A stretch of DNA of 64,000 bases from Lentzea waywayandensis (GCF_900115955.1 NZ_FOYL01000001.1:806001-870000), one strand, 5' to 3'; counted from the first letter of the stretch, positions 1 through 14,400 are shown. Made by a program: numbers and translations. Notes: generated from the letters alone by a model not told the origin.

Positions 1-2480
1 ATGGCCCGGCCGCCGGGGTACTGCCACCGGACGTCGAGGCCCGCGACCCACGCCTCGGCGAGCGAGGTGGTGAACCGGTGGCTGCCGCCCTGGTCGCGGC
101 GCAGCGAGCCGATCGCGACGATCTCGGTGCCGATCGCCTCCGCGGTCTGCTGCGCGGGCAGCATCAGCACGGGGTGCGCGCTCGACTCGATCAGCACGCG
201 GTGGCCGTCCGCGACGAGTTGCTCGACCACCTTCGCGAAGCTGACGGGCTTCCGGGCGTTCTGGAACCAGTACTCGGCGTCGAGGGTCGTGGTGTCGATG
301 CGCCCGGCCGTGACGGTCGAGTAGAACGGCACGGTTCCGGGCTGCGGCGTGATGTCCGCGAACAGCTCCAGGATCCGGTCGCGGAGGCGGTCGACCTGCG
401 CGCAGTGCGAGGCGACCGTCGAGCCGATCACGCGGGCGCGGATGTCCTGGGCGACACAGCTTTCCACGAACTTCTCGAGCGCGGGGACGGCACCGGCGAC
501 CGTGCAGGCGTGCGGGCTGTTGACGCCCGCGATCGCCAGCTCCGGCGGCAACAGCTTCTCGACTTCCGGCGCGGGCAACGCGATGCTCGCGACGGCACCG
601 TTGCCGACGAGTTCGTCCGCGAACAGCTGCGACCGCTTGACCACGATCTGCGCGGCCTGGTCGAGGGTGAGCGCTCCCGCGATGTAGGCGGCGGCGATCT
701 CACCCTGCGAGTGGCCGACGACCGCGGCGGGCTCGACGCCGTTCGCGCGCCACGTCTGGGCGAGCGAGATCATGATCGCGAACAGGGCGGGCTGCAGGAC
801 CTCGATGCGGTCCAGGAGTGCGGCCTCGCCGCGCAGCACGTCGATGACCGACCAGCCGACGTGTCCGGCGATCGCCCGGTCGGCCTCGGCCATCCACCGC
901 GCGAACGTCTCGTCCTCGTCGAGCAGCGCGACCGCCATGCCGTGCCACTGGCTGCCCTGGCCGGGGAACACGAACACCGGCCCCGGCCCGGCGTCTGCCA
1001 CCGCACCCTCGACGACCTCGTCGCCGACGATCACCGCGCGCTGGTCGAACCTGCTGCGCGCGGCCAGCGAGAACCCGACGTCGACCGGGTCGGCCTCGAC
1101 CGCCCGAATCCGTTCGACCTGCGCCCGCAGCGAACCCGCCGACTTCGCCGAGACGGCGAGCGGTACGGCGCCGCCCTGCTGAGTCGATGCCGGTCGGGCG
1201 GCTGCCTGGGGCGGCGCTTCCAAGATCACGTGGGCGTTCGTGCCGCTGATGCCGAACGACGACACACCGCCGCGACGAGGCCGGTCCACCTCGGGCCAGT
1301 CGCGGGACGAGGTGAGCAGTTCCACGGCGCCCGCGTCCCACTCGATGTGCGACGACGGCGCGGACACGTGCAGCGTCTGCGGCAGCACGCCGTGGCGCAG
1401 CGCCATGATCATCTTGATGACGCCGGCGACACCGGCCGCCGACTGGGTGTGGCCGATGTTCGACTTGATCGAGCCCAGGTAGAGGGGTTCGGCGCGGTCC
1501 TGCCCGTAAACGGCGAGCAGCGCCTGAGCCTCGATCGGGTCGCCCAGGGAGGTGCCCGTGCCGTGCGCTTCGACGGCGTCGACATCTAGCGGGGTCAAGC
1601 CGGCGGACGTGAGCGCCGCGCGGATCACCCGCTGCTGCGACGGGCCGTTCGGCGCGGTCAGGCCGTTGGACGCGCCGTCCTGGTTGACGGCGGTGCCCTT
1701 CAGGACCGCGAGGACGTTGTGGCCGTTTCGCAGGGCGTCCGACTGGCGTTCCAGCACGAGCAGGCCGACGCCCTCGGAGAACCCGGTGCCGTCCGCGCCC
1801 TCCGAGAACGCCTTGCACCGCCCGTCCGACGAGACGCCGCGCTGCCGGGAGATCTCGATGAACGTCGCCGGCGTCGACATCACCGCGACACCACCGGCGA
1901 GAGCCAGCGACGACTCCCCCGTCCGCAGCGACTGCGCCGCGAGATGCATTGCGACCAAAGAGGAAGAGCAGGCCGTGTCGATCGTGACGGCCGGGCCTTC
2001 CAGACCGAGCACATAGGACACTCGGCCGGACGCGACCGACGGCGACGAGCCGGTGCCGTGGTGGCCCTCGAACTCACCGCCGAGCAGCTGCGCGTAGTCG
2101 TTGTACATGACGCCCGCGAACACGCCGGTGTCGCTGCCGCGCAACGAGACCGGGTCGATCCCGGCACGTTCGAACGCCTCCCACGCGGTCTCCAGCAGCA
2201 GGCGCTGCTGCGAGTCCGTCGCGAGGGCCTCGCGCGGCGACATCCCGAAGAACGCCGGGTCGAACTCGCCCGCGTCGTGCAGGAAGCCGCCGAGACGTGT
2301 CGAGGAGGTGCCGATGTCGTTGCCGGAGAACAGGGTGTCAAGGTCCCAGCCGCGGTCGGACGGGAACTCGGAGATCGCGTCCGTGCCGTCCAGCACCAGC
2401 CGCCACAGGTCCTCGGGCGTGCTGACCCCGCCTGGGAAGCGGCAGGCCATGCCGACGACGACGATCGGGTCGTCGTCCGA
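1..2480 (-). other. PKS-B module B4: KS-AT(branched extender), cut by window edge
   Basis: The KS is complete, with DTACSSS near 1950, [10 protein letters not shown] and NIGH. The AT starts [11 protein letters not shown] near 970 and has GHSQGE near 710. At the specificity position near 400 it reads VASH rather than YASH. VASH-type motifs are known from methylmalonyl and ethylmalonyl transferases, so the exact extender is uncertain, but malonyl (HAFH) is excluded by the motif. The reading frame continues past base 1, so the reductive domains cannot be judged. Confidence 0.8.
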
Positions 2481-5400
2481 CACCGTCCGCGTGGTGACGA
2501 CATCGCCGCCGTCCGCGCCGAACAGCTCGTCACGCAGGAACGTCGCGAGCACGTGAGCGGTCGGGTAGTCGAACACCAGGGTCGCGGGGAGCCGCAGTCC
2601 GGTGACGGCGGTGAGGCGGTTGCGCAGGTCGACTGCGGTCAGCGAGTCGAACCCGAGGTCGCGGAACGCCCGTGAGGCGTCGAAGTTCTCCAACGCCAGC
2701 ACGGCGCCGACCTGCGCGCGGATCAGGTCGAGCAGCGCGTCGAGACGCTCGGCGTCGCCCAGCGGGCGCAGCTTCGCGGCCAGACCGGTCGCCGCGTCCG
2801 AACCGGCGACCGCGCGGCGGGCGCGAGTCCGGATCAGACCGCGCAGCAACGAGGGAACCTCGCCCTGCGCCCGCAGCGTCGCGAGGTCGAGGCGTGCGGG
2901 CAGCAGCACCGCTTCCCCGGTCGCGAGCGCCGCGTCGAACAACGCGGTGCCCTGCGCCGGCGTGATCGGCGGCATTCCGGCGCGCACCAGGCGTTCCCGG
3001 TCGGCGTCGGTCAGCGAACCGGTGAGCCCGACCGTCGCCTCCCACGTTCCCCAGGCCAGCGAGACGGCGTTGCCGCGATGCTCGGCTAGCGCGTCGAGGA
3101 ACGCGTTGCTGGCCGCGTAGTTGCCCTGGCCCGCGCCGCCGAGAATGCCGGCGGCGGAGGAGAAGAACACGATCCTGGCGTCGGGCAACAACTCGTGCAG
3201 GTGCCACGCGGCATCGACCTTGGGCCGCAACACCGTGTCGAACTGCTCGGGCGTGAGCGACTCGATCACGCCGTCGTCCAGCACGCCCGCCGTGTGCACG
3301 ACCGACTTGACCGTGTGCTTCTTCAGCAGCCGCTGCAGCGCCTTGCGGTCACTGACATCGCATTTGACGACCTTGACGGCCGCGTCGACCTCCCAGTCGG
3401 GCTTGCGACCGCTCCTGCTGGCCAGGATCAGCTCCGTGACGCCGTGCTCGGCGACGAGGTGCTGGGCGATCACGCCACCGAGCCCGCCGGCGCCGGTGAT
3501 CAGCACCGGGCTCTCCCAGACGGTCTCCTGGGCCGCCACAGCGCGCTGAAGCCGGGGCGCGAAGAGCTGTCCCTGCCTGATGCGCACCTGCGGCTCGTCC
3601 GCGGCAAGCGCTTGCGGCAGAAGAGCTTCGTCGTCGATGTCGGCCAGCACGAACCGGCCGGGATGCTCGGTCTGCGCCGACCGCACCAGGCCCCACACGG
3701 CCTGCCCGGCCAGATCGCCTTCGCGGGTCACGAAAGCCAGGCGCTCGGTACGTTCGCCGGAGATCCACTCCTGGAGTTTGGCGAGCACTCGGGTCGTCAG
3801 TGTGCGCGTCGACTCGATGACGTTGCCGTCTCCTGCGACGTGCTCGATGACGAAGTTCTCGGCGGCCTCGGACGGCAGGGCCACGGACGTCCACTCGATG
3901 CGGAACAGCGAGTCGCGGTCGACCTCGTTGCGCGGCAACGCGACGGGCCGCACGACGAGCGACTCGACGGTCGCGACGGGCTGGCCGGTGGTGTCGGCGA
4001 GCGCGATCTCCATCGTGTCACCGCGGGAGCGCAACCGAACCCGCAGCTCCGTCGCTCCGGTGGCGTGCAGTGACACGCCTTCCCACGAGAACGGCAGCCC
4101 TGCGCCGTCCTTCGCGAGCAACGCGGCGTGCAGCGCGGAGTCCAGCAACGCCGGGTGCAGGCCGAAGCCAGCGGTCTCCTCGGACGTGGTGACCTCGGCG
4201 TACACATCGTCACCGGAACGCCACACCGCCCGCAGGCCCTGGAACGCGGGCCCGTACTCGAAGCCCATGTCCGCGAAGCGTTCGTAGGCTCCTTCGACGT
4301 CGACACTTTCGGCCTGAGGAGGCCATGCGGTCGCGTCGAAGTCGCTGGTAGCGCTGCCGGTCGACACCGTGCCGGACGCGTGCTGCGTCCACGGCGCGTC
4401 GTTCTCGGTGCGCGAGTAGATCGCGACCTGGCGGCGTCCACTGGCGTCCTCGGACTTCACCGCGACCTGTAGCTGCACGGATCCGTCGAGGACGAGCGGT
4501 GCGGAGATCGTGAGCTCGTCGAGTGTGTCGCAGCCGACCTCGTCACCGGCGCGGACCGCGAGCTCGACGAAAGCCGTGCCGGGCAACAGAACCGTGCCGC
4601 TGACTGCGTGATCCGCGAGCCACGGGTGCGAACGCGCCGACAGCCTCGACGTGAACAGCACATCCTCGCTGCCCGCGACGCTGACCGCCGCGCCGAGCAG
4701 CGGGTGTTCGCCGGGCCGTACCTGCCCGGACGGCCAGAACCGCCGCCGCTGGAACGCGTACGTGGGCAGGTCGATCAGCTTGCCACCGGGGAAGTCCCAT
4801 CGAACGTCGAGGCCGTTGACGTGTGCCTGTGCGAGCGCGGTGAGCAGATGCGCGCCTTCGTTGCGCCGCAACGTTCCGAGCACCACTGCCTCGGTGTCGT
4901 GGTGCTCGACGGTCTGCTCGACGCCGAACGTCAGCACCGGGTGCGCGCTCGGCTCGACGAAGAACCGGAAGCCGTCGCGCAGCAACGCGCTGGTGGCGTT
5001 CTGGAACTCGACGGTCTGCCGCAGGTTCGTGAACCAGTAGCCGGCGTCCATGATCGCGGTGTCGATCGGTTCGCCGGTCACCGTGGAGTACAACGGAATC
5101 GTGCCGGTGCGCGGCTGCAGCTCCGCCAGATCCGCCAGCACCCGCTCGCGGATCGCCTCGACCTGCGGGGTGTGCGAGGCGTAGTCGACCGCGATCATGC
5201 GCGCCCGGATGCCCTGCGTCTCGCACTCCAGCACGATCTCCGCGAGTGCCTCGACCTCGCCCGCGACGACCGTCGCCCTCGGCCCGTTGACGGCCGCGAC
5301 CGCGACCCGATCCTCGAACCGCGCGATCCGCGGCCGCACCTCGTCCACCGGCAACGGCACCGACAACATGCCGCCCTTGCGCGACAACGCCTCGTCCACG

Positions 5401-8400
5401 GCCTGCGAGCGCAGCGCGACCACACGAGCCGCGTCGTCGAGGGAGAGCGCCCCGGCGACCGCCGCCGCCGCGATCTCACCCTGCGAGTGCCCGACGACCG
5501 CCTGCGGCTCGACTCCGTGCGAACGCCACACCTCGGCCAGCGACACCATGACCGCCCACAGCACGGGCTGCACGACGTCTACCTGGTCCAGCGGCAGTTC
5601 GTCGCGGAGGACCTCGATCAACGACCAGGTCACGAACGGCCGCAGCGCCGCGTCGCACTCGGCGATCTTCTGTGCGAAGACCTCGTTGGTGGCGAGCAGT
5701 TCGCTGCCCATGCCGACCCACTGCGAACCCTGGCCGGGGAACACGAAGACGGTCTTGCCCGCGGTCTTGACCTGGCCGGTGACCACGTCCTCACCGATGA
5801 CGACCGCGCGGTGCTCGAACGCCGTCCGGGCGGCCAGCGTGAACCCGACGTCGACCGGGTCGGCCTCGACCGCTCGGATCCGCTCGACCTGGGCTTCCAG
5901 CGCCTCCGCGGACTTCGCCGACACCAGCCACGGCACCGGACCGGTCTGGGGCGATCCGGACTGGGTTTCAGGAAGGCTCGGGGCCTCCAAGATCACGTGC
6001 GCGTTCGTGCCGGAGACGCCGAACGACGAGACACCGGCGCGGCGCGGGCGGGAGACCGAAGGCCACTCGCGCGTCGAGGTCAGCAGTTCGACGGCCCCGG
6101 CTTCCCAGTCGACGTGTGACGACGGCTCGGTGACGTGCAGGGTGCGCGGCAGCACGCCGTGGTGCAGTGCCTGCACCATCTTGATCACCGACGCGACACC
6201 GGCGGCGGCCTGCGAGTGGCCGATGTTCGACTTGATGGAGCCGAGCAACAGCGGTTCGGCGCGGTCCTGGCCGTAGACGGCGAGCAGGGCCTGGGCCTCG
6301 ATCGGGTCGCCCAGCGGCGTTCCGGTGCCGTGCGCCTCGACGGCGTCGACATCGGTGACCGAGAGACCGGCGGATGCCAGGGCCGCGCGGATGACTCGTT
6401 GCTGCGACGGGCCGTTCGGTGCGGTGAGGCCGTTGGAGGCGCCGTCCTGGTTGACCGCGGATCCACGGACGACCGCAAGGATGCGGTGACCGTTGCGCAG
6501 CGCGTCGGACTGGCGTTCCAGCACGACCTGGCCGATGCCCTCGGCCCAGCCGACGCCGTCCGCGGAGTCGGAGAACGCCTTCGAGCGCCCGTCCTCGGAA
6601 ACGCCGCGCTGCCGGGAGAACTCGATGAACGTCGACGGCGTGGACATCACGGTCACACCGCCGGCCAGCGCAAGCGAGCACTCCCCCGACCGCAGCGACT
6701 GGATCGCCCAGTGCATCGCGACCAGCGACGACGAACACGCCGTGTCGACCGTGACGGCAGGGCCCTCAAGCCCGAACACGTAGGACACGCGGCCCGAGGC
6801 GACGCTGCCCGCGCTGCCCTGGCCCTGGTGTCCTTCCATGTCGCCGCCACCGACGACGGACTGGTAGTCGTTGTACATCAGGCCGGTGAACACGCCGGTC
6901 GCGCTGCCCCGCAACGACGCCGGGTCGATTCCCGCGCGCTCCAGGGCTTCCCAGGCGGTCTCCAGCAGCAGGCGCTGCTGGGTGTCGGTCGCCAGCGCCT
7001 CCCGCGGCGACATGCCGAAGAACGACGGATCGAACTCGGCCGCGTCGTGCAGGAACCCGCCGGAGCGCGTGTAGGACGTGCCGATGTGGTCGGGATCCGG
7101 GTGGTACAGGCCTTCGAGGTCCCAGCCTCGATCGGACGGGAACCCGGTGACGGCGTCGACCTCGTCCATCACGAGCCGCCACAGCTCTTCCGGCGTCGTG
7201 ACGCCGCCGGGATAGCGGCAGGCCATGCCGACGATCACGATCGGATCGTCCGAAGTGGACACCAACGCGGGCAGATCCGTTGTGGCGGCAACGGCTCCGA
7301 GCAGCTCGTCGCGCAGGTAGGACGCCAGCGCGCCGGACGTCGGGTAGTCGAAGATCAGCGTCGCGGGCAGGCGGATGCCGGTCGACGCGGTGAGGCGGTT
7401 GCGCAGTTCGACGGCGGTCAGCGAGTCGAAGCCGAGGTCGCGGAACCGCTGCGCGGGGTCGATCACCTGGGCGTTGACGTGCCCGAGAACCCCGGCGACC
7501 TCCACGCGGACGACGTCGAGCAGCGCTTCGAGCCGGTCGGCCTCGGAGAGCGCGGAAAGCCGCGAGACGAGCGTGACCGCGGTGTCCGAGCCGGCGACCG
7601 AACGCTTCGAGCGCGTCCGGACCAGGCCGCGCAGCACCGGCGCCACCTCGCCCTTGGCCCGCAGCACGGCGAGGTCGAGCCGGAACGGCGCCAGCGCTCC
7701 GCCGCCGTGCGCTACGGCCGTGTCGAACAGCTCGACGCCCTGCTGCACCGAGATCGGTGGCATGCCGGCGCGGCGCATGCGTTCGACGTCCACTTCGGAC
7801 AGATGCCCGGCCATGCCGCCTTCCCAGGCGCCCCAGGCGAGGGAGACGGTGTTCGGCCGGTGTTCGGCGAGCGCGTCGAGGAACGCGTTGGCCGCGGCGT
7901 AGTTGCCCTGGCCCGCGCTGCCGAGCGTGCCGGCGACGGACGAGAACAGCACGAACCTGTCCAGGTCACCCGCCAGTTCGTGCAGGTTCCACGCGGCGTC
8001 GACCTTGGGCTTGAGCACGGTCGCGAGGCGCTCGGGCGTGAGCGACTCGATCACGCCGTCGTCCAGCACACCGGCGGCGTGCACGATCGACCGGACCGGG
8101 TGCTTCTTCAGCAGCTTCTGCACGGCTTTGCGGTCCGACACATCGCACTTCGCGACGGTGACGCGTGCGTCCAACTCGGCGACCCACGCGGGTTTCTCGC
8201 CGCGTCGGCTGACCAGCACCAGCTCCTCGACGCCCTGCGCGACAAGGTGTTTCGCGATGACGCCACCCAGTCCGCCGGTGCCGCCGGTGATCAGCACCGG
8301 TCCCTGCCAGGTGACCTCGCTCGAAACGCTGGCCGCCCGTGCGAGCCTGGTGGCCTTCACCACGCCATCGCGGATGATCAGCTCGGGCTCGTCGATGCCC

Positions 8401-11400
8401 GACGCCCGTGCGACGAGCTCACCGGAGTCGGTGTCGATGATGCCGAACCGGCCGGGGTGCTCGGTCTGTGCCGACCGCACCAGACCCCGCACCGCCGCTC
8501 CTGCCAGGCAGCCCTCGCCGGTGACGAACACGAGCTTCTCGGGCCGTTCGCCGGCGATCCACTCCTGCAACCGCGCCAGAGCCCGCGCCACGAGCGCGTG
8601 CGTGGCCTGGACGACCTCGCCTTCGGCGACGACGTGCTCCACCACGACGTTCGCGGCGGGTTCGGCGGGCAGGCCGACCTCGACCCAGTCCAGCTGGAAC
8701 AGCGAGTCGCGATCGGTCGTGCTGAGCTGCTCGGCCGAGACGGCGCGCACCACCAGCGCGTCCACCGAGGCGACCGGTGCGCCGGTGGTGTCGGCGAGCG
8801 CGATGGCGAGGTTGCCGCCGTCGCGGGTCAGCTTCACGCGCAACGCCGTCGCACCCGTCGCGTGCAGTTGGACGCCCTCCCACGAGAACGGGAGCCCGGC
8901 GCCGTCGTCCACGAGCAGCGCGGCGTGCAGCGCGGAGTCCAGTAGCGCGGGGTGCAGCCCGAAGCCGCTCACCGACACGCCCTCGGGCAACGCGACCTCG
9001 GCGAACACGGTGTCGCCGCTCCGCCACGCCGCCCGCAGCCCCTGGAACGCGGGCCCGTACTCGAACCCGTTCTCCGCGAACCGCTCGTAGGCGTCCACGA
9101 CGTCGATCGCCTCGGCGCGTGGCGGCCATTCACCGACCTCGGCGACGGTCCCGCCGGATCCGAGCACACCGGTGGCGTGCTCCGTCCACGGCTCGTCGAC
9201 CGCGACCTCGGGGCGTGAGTAGACGGTGATCGACCGGCGGCCGTTCTCCTCGACGCCCACGATCAGCTGAACCTGGACGCCGCCGCTCTCCGGCAGCACC
9301 AGCGGCGCGGCGAGCGTGAGCTCCTCGACGCGATCCAGCCCGACCTCGTCGGCCGCCCGGACCGCCAGTTCGACCAGCGCGGCGCCCGGCACGAGCACCG
9401 TGCCGTGCACGGTGTGGTCGGCGAGCCACGACCGGCGCGACAGCCGCGCCGTGAACAGGTAGCCCGCGCCACCCGCGAGCTCAACCGCCGCACCGAGCAG
9501 CGGGTGCCCCACCGCGCCGAGCCCGGCCGACCTGACGTCGGACTTCGCGGTGTTCTCCGGCCAGTACGACTGGTGCTCGAACGCGTACGTCGGCACGTCG
9601 ACCCGTCGACCGCCGGTGTACAGCTGTGCCCAATCAACGTTGATTCCGTCAACGTGTACATGACCGAGTGCAGTCAACATTGACTCAACATCAGACTTGA
9701 CCCGCGTCAACGTCGGAATCAACCCGTCGACCATCGCCGTCAACTGCGCGTCCGGTCCGATCTCGACCAGCGTGACATCGCCCAGTTGCGTGACGTTGTC
9801 GTGGAAACGAACGGTGTCGCGGACGTGGTCGACCCAGTAGCCAACAGTCGTGACATCGCCGGAGGTCGACATTCCCACAACCGGCTCGTGGAACTGGATG
9901 CCGCTGATCGCCTCACGGAAATCGTCCAGCATCGGCTCCATGAGCGGCGAGTGGAACGCGTGGCTGACCTTCAGCCGCTTGTTCTTCCAGTTCTCCGCGA
10001 GTACCAGAACCTCTGCTTCCACGCCGGCGATGACCACGGACCGAGGCCCGTTGATGGCGGCAATGGCCACGCCCTCGGTCAGCTGAGCGCGCACTTCCTC
10101 CTCGGACGCGATCACCGACACCATCGCGCCACCGGCCGGCAACGCCTGCATGAGAGCGGCGCGCATCTGGACGAGCTTCGCCGCGTCTTCAAGGCTGAGC
10201 ACTCCGGCGACGTGCGCGGCGGCGATCTCACCGATGGAATGCCCGGCGACCTGGCCCGGCTTCACACCGAACGACTCCAGCAGCCGGAACAGCGCCACCT
10301 CGACCGCGAAGATCGCAGGCTGCGCGTAGCCGGTCTGGTTCAGCGCCTCGGCGTCGTCGCCCCACATGACTTCACGGACGCCTTGGAGGTGCTCCAACAC
10401 CTCGTCCAACGCACGCGCGAACGCCGGGAACGCCTCGTACAACTCGCGGCCCATGCCCAGCCGCTGCGAACCCTGCCCGGAGAAGACGAAAGCGAGCGGC
10501 TTCCCGGTCACCGCGCCCTGGGCGACGGCCTGCCCGCCGAGCACCACGGCCCGATGGTCGAAGGTCGTCTTCAGCGCGAGCGAGTACCCGATGTCCCGCG
10601 CGTCGCCTTCCAGCGTCAGCACTCGGCCGACCTGGGCGTCCAGCGAGGCCGCGGACTTCGCCGAAACCAGCCACGGCACTACGCCGTTCGGCGGAATCGA
10701 TTCCGACTGCCTGGCCCCCAGGGGGCTTTCGACCCCCATCTCAATCATCTCAGGCGGGTCTGACAGTTCTGGCGCGCTCGGCGATTCCAAGATCACGTGC
10801 GCGTTCGTGCCCGAGACGCCGAACGACGAGATGCCTGCGCGGCGGGGACGAGCGGCTTCCGGCCACGACGTGGGCTCGGTGACCAGGGTGATGTCGCCGG
10901 CTTCCCAGTCCACGTGCGTGGAGGGCTCGGCCGCGTGCAGGGTCGCGGGGACGAGACCGTGGTGCATCGCGTGCACCATCTTGATCACGCCCGCGACGCC
11001 CGCGGCGGCCTGGGAGTGGCCGATGTTCGACTTGATGGAGCCGAGCAGCAGCGGCGACGGCCGGTCCTGGCCGTACGTGGCGAGGAGTGCCTGGGCTTCG
11101 ATCGGGTCGCCCAGAGTCGTGCCGGTGCCATGGGCTTCGACCACGTCGACATCGGCGACCGACAGACCCGCGGAGGCCAGGGCCGAGCGGATCACGCGTT
11201 GCTGTGAGGGGCCGTTCGGGGCGGTCAGGCCGTTCGAGGCGCCGTCCTGGTTGATGGCCGAACCTCGCACGACGGCGAGGATGGTGTGGCCGTTGCGAAT
11301 GGCGTCGGACTGGCGTTCCAGGACCAGGAGGCCGACGCCCTCGGACCAGCCCACTCCATCAGCGGTGTCGGAGAAGGACTTGCAGCGGCCGTCGGCGGAC

Positions 11401-14400
11401 AGGCCGCGCTGACGGGAGAACTCGATGAACGTGGACGGGGTCGACATCACCGTCACGCCGCCCGCGAGGGCGAGGGTGCACTCGCCGTTGCGCAGGGCCT
11501 GCGAGGCCAGGTGCAGTGCCACCAAAGAGGACGAGCAGGCGGTGTCGACCGTGACGGCCGGGCCCTCGAAGCCGAAGGTGTAGGAGACGCGGCCGGACGC
11601 GAACGTTCCGGCGCTGCCCATGCTCTGGTAGCCCTCGAACTCGCTGCCGCTGATCACGACCGAGTAGTCCGTGTACATGACGCCCGCGAAGACACCGGTC
11701 GCGCTGCCTCGCAGGGAGACCGGGTCGATGCCGGCGCGTTCCAGGGATTCCCAGGCGGTTTCGAGCAGCAGGCGCTGCTGCGAGTCGGTCGCGAGGGCTT
11801 CGCGCGGGGACATGCCGAAGAACGCCGGGTCGAACAGCGGTGCGTCGTGCAGGAAGCCGCCCGAGCGGGTGTAGGAGGTGCCGATGTGGTCGGGATCCGG
11901 GTGGTAGAGCGCGTCGACGTCCCAGCCGCGGTTGGACGGCATGTCGGTGACGGCGTCGACGCCGTCGACCACGAGGCGCCACAGGTCTTCCGGCGACGAC
12001 ACGCCTCCGGGGTAGCGGCAGGCCATGCCGACGATGACGATCGGGTCGTCGGAGACCGCGGAACGGGCCTGCGCGACAGGAACGACCGCGTCCGAGCCGA
12101 AGAGCTCGTCGCGCAGGTAGGAGGCGAGCACACCGGCGTTCGGGTAGTCGAAGATCAGGGTCGCGGGCAGGCGCAGGCCCGTGACGGCGGTGAGCTGGTT
12201 GCGGAACTCGATGGCGGTGAGCGAGTCGAAGCCGAGTGACTGGAACGCGCGGCCGGGGTCGATCTCGTCCGTGCCCGCGTGGCCGAGGACGGTGGCGACC
12301 TGGCCGCGCACGAGGTCCAGCAACGCTTCCAGGCGCGCGGTGCCGTCGAGCGACGCCAGGCGGCCGGTGAGCGAGACGGCGGTGTCCGAGCCCGCGACGA
12401 CACGGCGTGGGCGGGTCTTGATCAGACCGCGCAGCATCGGCGGAATGTCGCCGCGGCCACGCAGCACGGGCAGGTCGAGGCGCACGGGGACGGCGTTGCC
12501 GGCGGTGATGGCCGCGTCGAAGAGCTCGACGCCCTGCTCGACGGTGATCCCGGGGATTCCGGTGCGCGCCATGCGTTCCGCGTCGGCACCGGACAGCATG
12601 CCCGCGATCCACGGACCCCACGCGAGCGACGTGCCGGGCAGGCCGTTCGCGCGGCGGTGTTCCGTGAGACCGTCGAGGAACGCGTTGGCGCCGGCGTAGT
12701 TGCCCTGGCCCGCCGTGCCGATCGTGCCCGCGACCGAGGAGAACACGACGAACGCGTCGAGGTCCGTGGCCAGCTCGTGCAGGTGCCAGGCGGCGTCCAC
12801 CTTGGCGCGCAGCACGGTGCCGACGCGGTCAGGCGTCAGGGACTCCACGGTGCCGTCGTCGAGGACGCCCGCGGTGTGCACGATCGCGCGAACCTCGTGG
12901 CGTGCCAGCAGATCGGCAACGGCGGTACGGTCGGAGACGTCACACGCCTCGACGGTGACCTGCGCTCCCAGCGCTTCCAGTTCCGTGACGTCAGCCTCGC
13001 CGCGCCGGGAGACGAGCAGCAGCTCGCGGACGCCGTGCGTGGCGACGAGGTGGCGTGCGATCACCAGGCCGAGTCCACCGGTGCCGCCGGTGATGAGAAC
13101 CTTGCCCTGCCAGGCGAACTCTCCGGCCGGAGTCAGGCGGGCCAAGCGCGGCACGAACACCTCGTTGCCGCGCAACCGGAGCTGCGGCTCGTCCAGCGCG
13201 AAGACCTCCGCCGGAACGTCGCCGTCCGCCTCCACCAGCACGAAACGGCCGGGGTGTTCGGTCTGCGCCGACCGCACCAGGCCCCACACGGCCGCCGCGC
13301 CCAGGTCGCCGGGGCGGGTGACGAACGCCAGGCGGTCCTGTCGTTCGTCGGCGATCCACTGCTGCAGGCGCGCGAGCACCCGCGACGTCAGGGCGTGCGC
13401 GGACTCGATCGGAGAGCCTTCGGAGACGACGTGCTCAACCTCGGCCGCGGCGGTCTCGGCAGGGAGCGCGACGGGGGTCCAGTCGACGTGGAACAGCGCC
13501 TCGCGCGCGATTCCGGAGTCGTCGGCGGGGATCGGGCGGGTGACGAGGGAGTCGATCGAGACGACCGGGGTGCCGTGGGGGTCCGTCGCGGCGATCGCGA
13601 ACGACTCGCCCTGGGGCCGGATCCGCACGCGTAGCGCGGACGCACCGGTCGCGTGCAGCGAGACGCCTTGCCACGCGAAGGGCATGCCTCCCTCGGACGT
13701 GCTGAGGTCGGCAGCGTGCAGGGCCGCGTCCAGCAGGGCGGGGTGCAGGCCGTAGCGGTCGGTCTCGTCCGCGATGGTGACCTCGGCGTAGACGTCGTCA
13801 CCGACTCGCCAGGCCGCTTGCAGGCCTTGGAACGCCGGTCCGTACGCGAAGCCGTTGTCCGTGAAACGCTCGTAGAACCCTTCCAGGGAAACGGGTTCCG
13901 CTCCCTGCGGCGGCCACACCGAGGTGTCGAGAGCGGTCGCGGTGCCCGAGGTCAGGTAGCCGGTGCAGTGTTCGAGCCACGGCGTGTCCGGGTCGAGCCG
14001 TGAGTACACGGCGATGGAACGGCGTCCTGTCGTGTCCTGGGCGCCGACCGCGACCTGGAGCTGCACCGGGTCGGTGAGCACGAGCGGCGCGGAGAGGGTG
14101 AGTTCGTCCAGGCGGTCGAGGCCGAGCTCGTCGGCGGCGCGCAACGCGAGTTCGACGAAAGCGGTGCCGGGGAACAGGATTCGGCCGCCGACGACGTGGT
14201 CCGCGAGCCACGGCTGGGTGGTGGCCGAGAGCCTGCTGGTGAACACGACTCCCTGGCCGTCGGCCAGTTCCACCGCCGCGCCGAGCAGCGGGTGGGAGAC
14301 GGAGGTGAGGCCGAGTCCGGAGGCGTCGGCGTTCTTCGCGGTCGACGGCCAGAAACGCTGGCGCTGGAACGCGTACGTCGGCAGGTCGGTCCTGGTGGCG

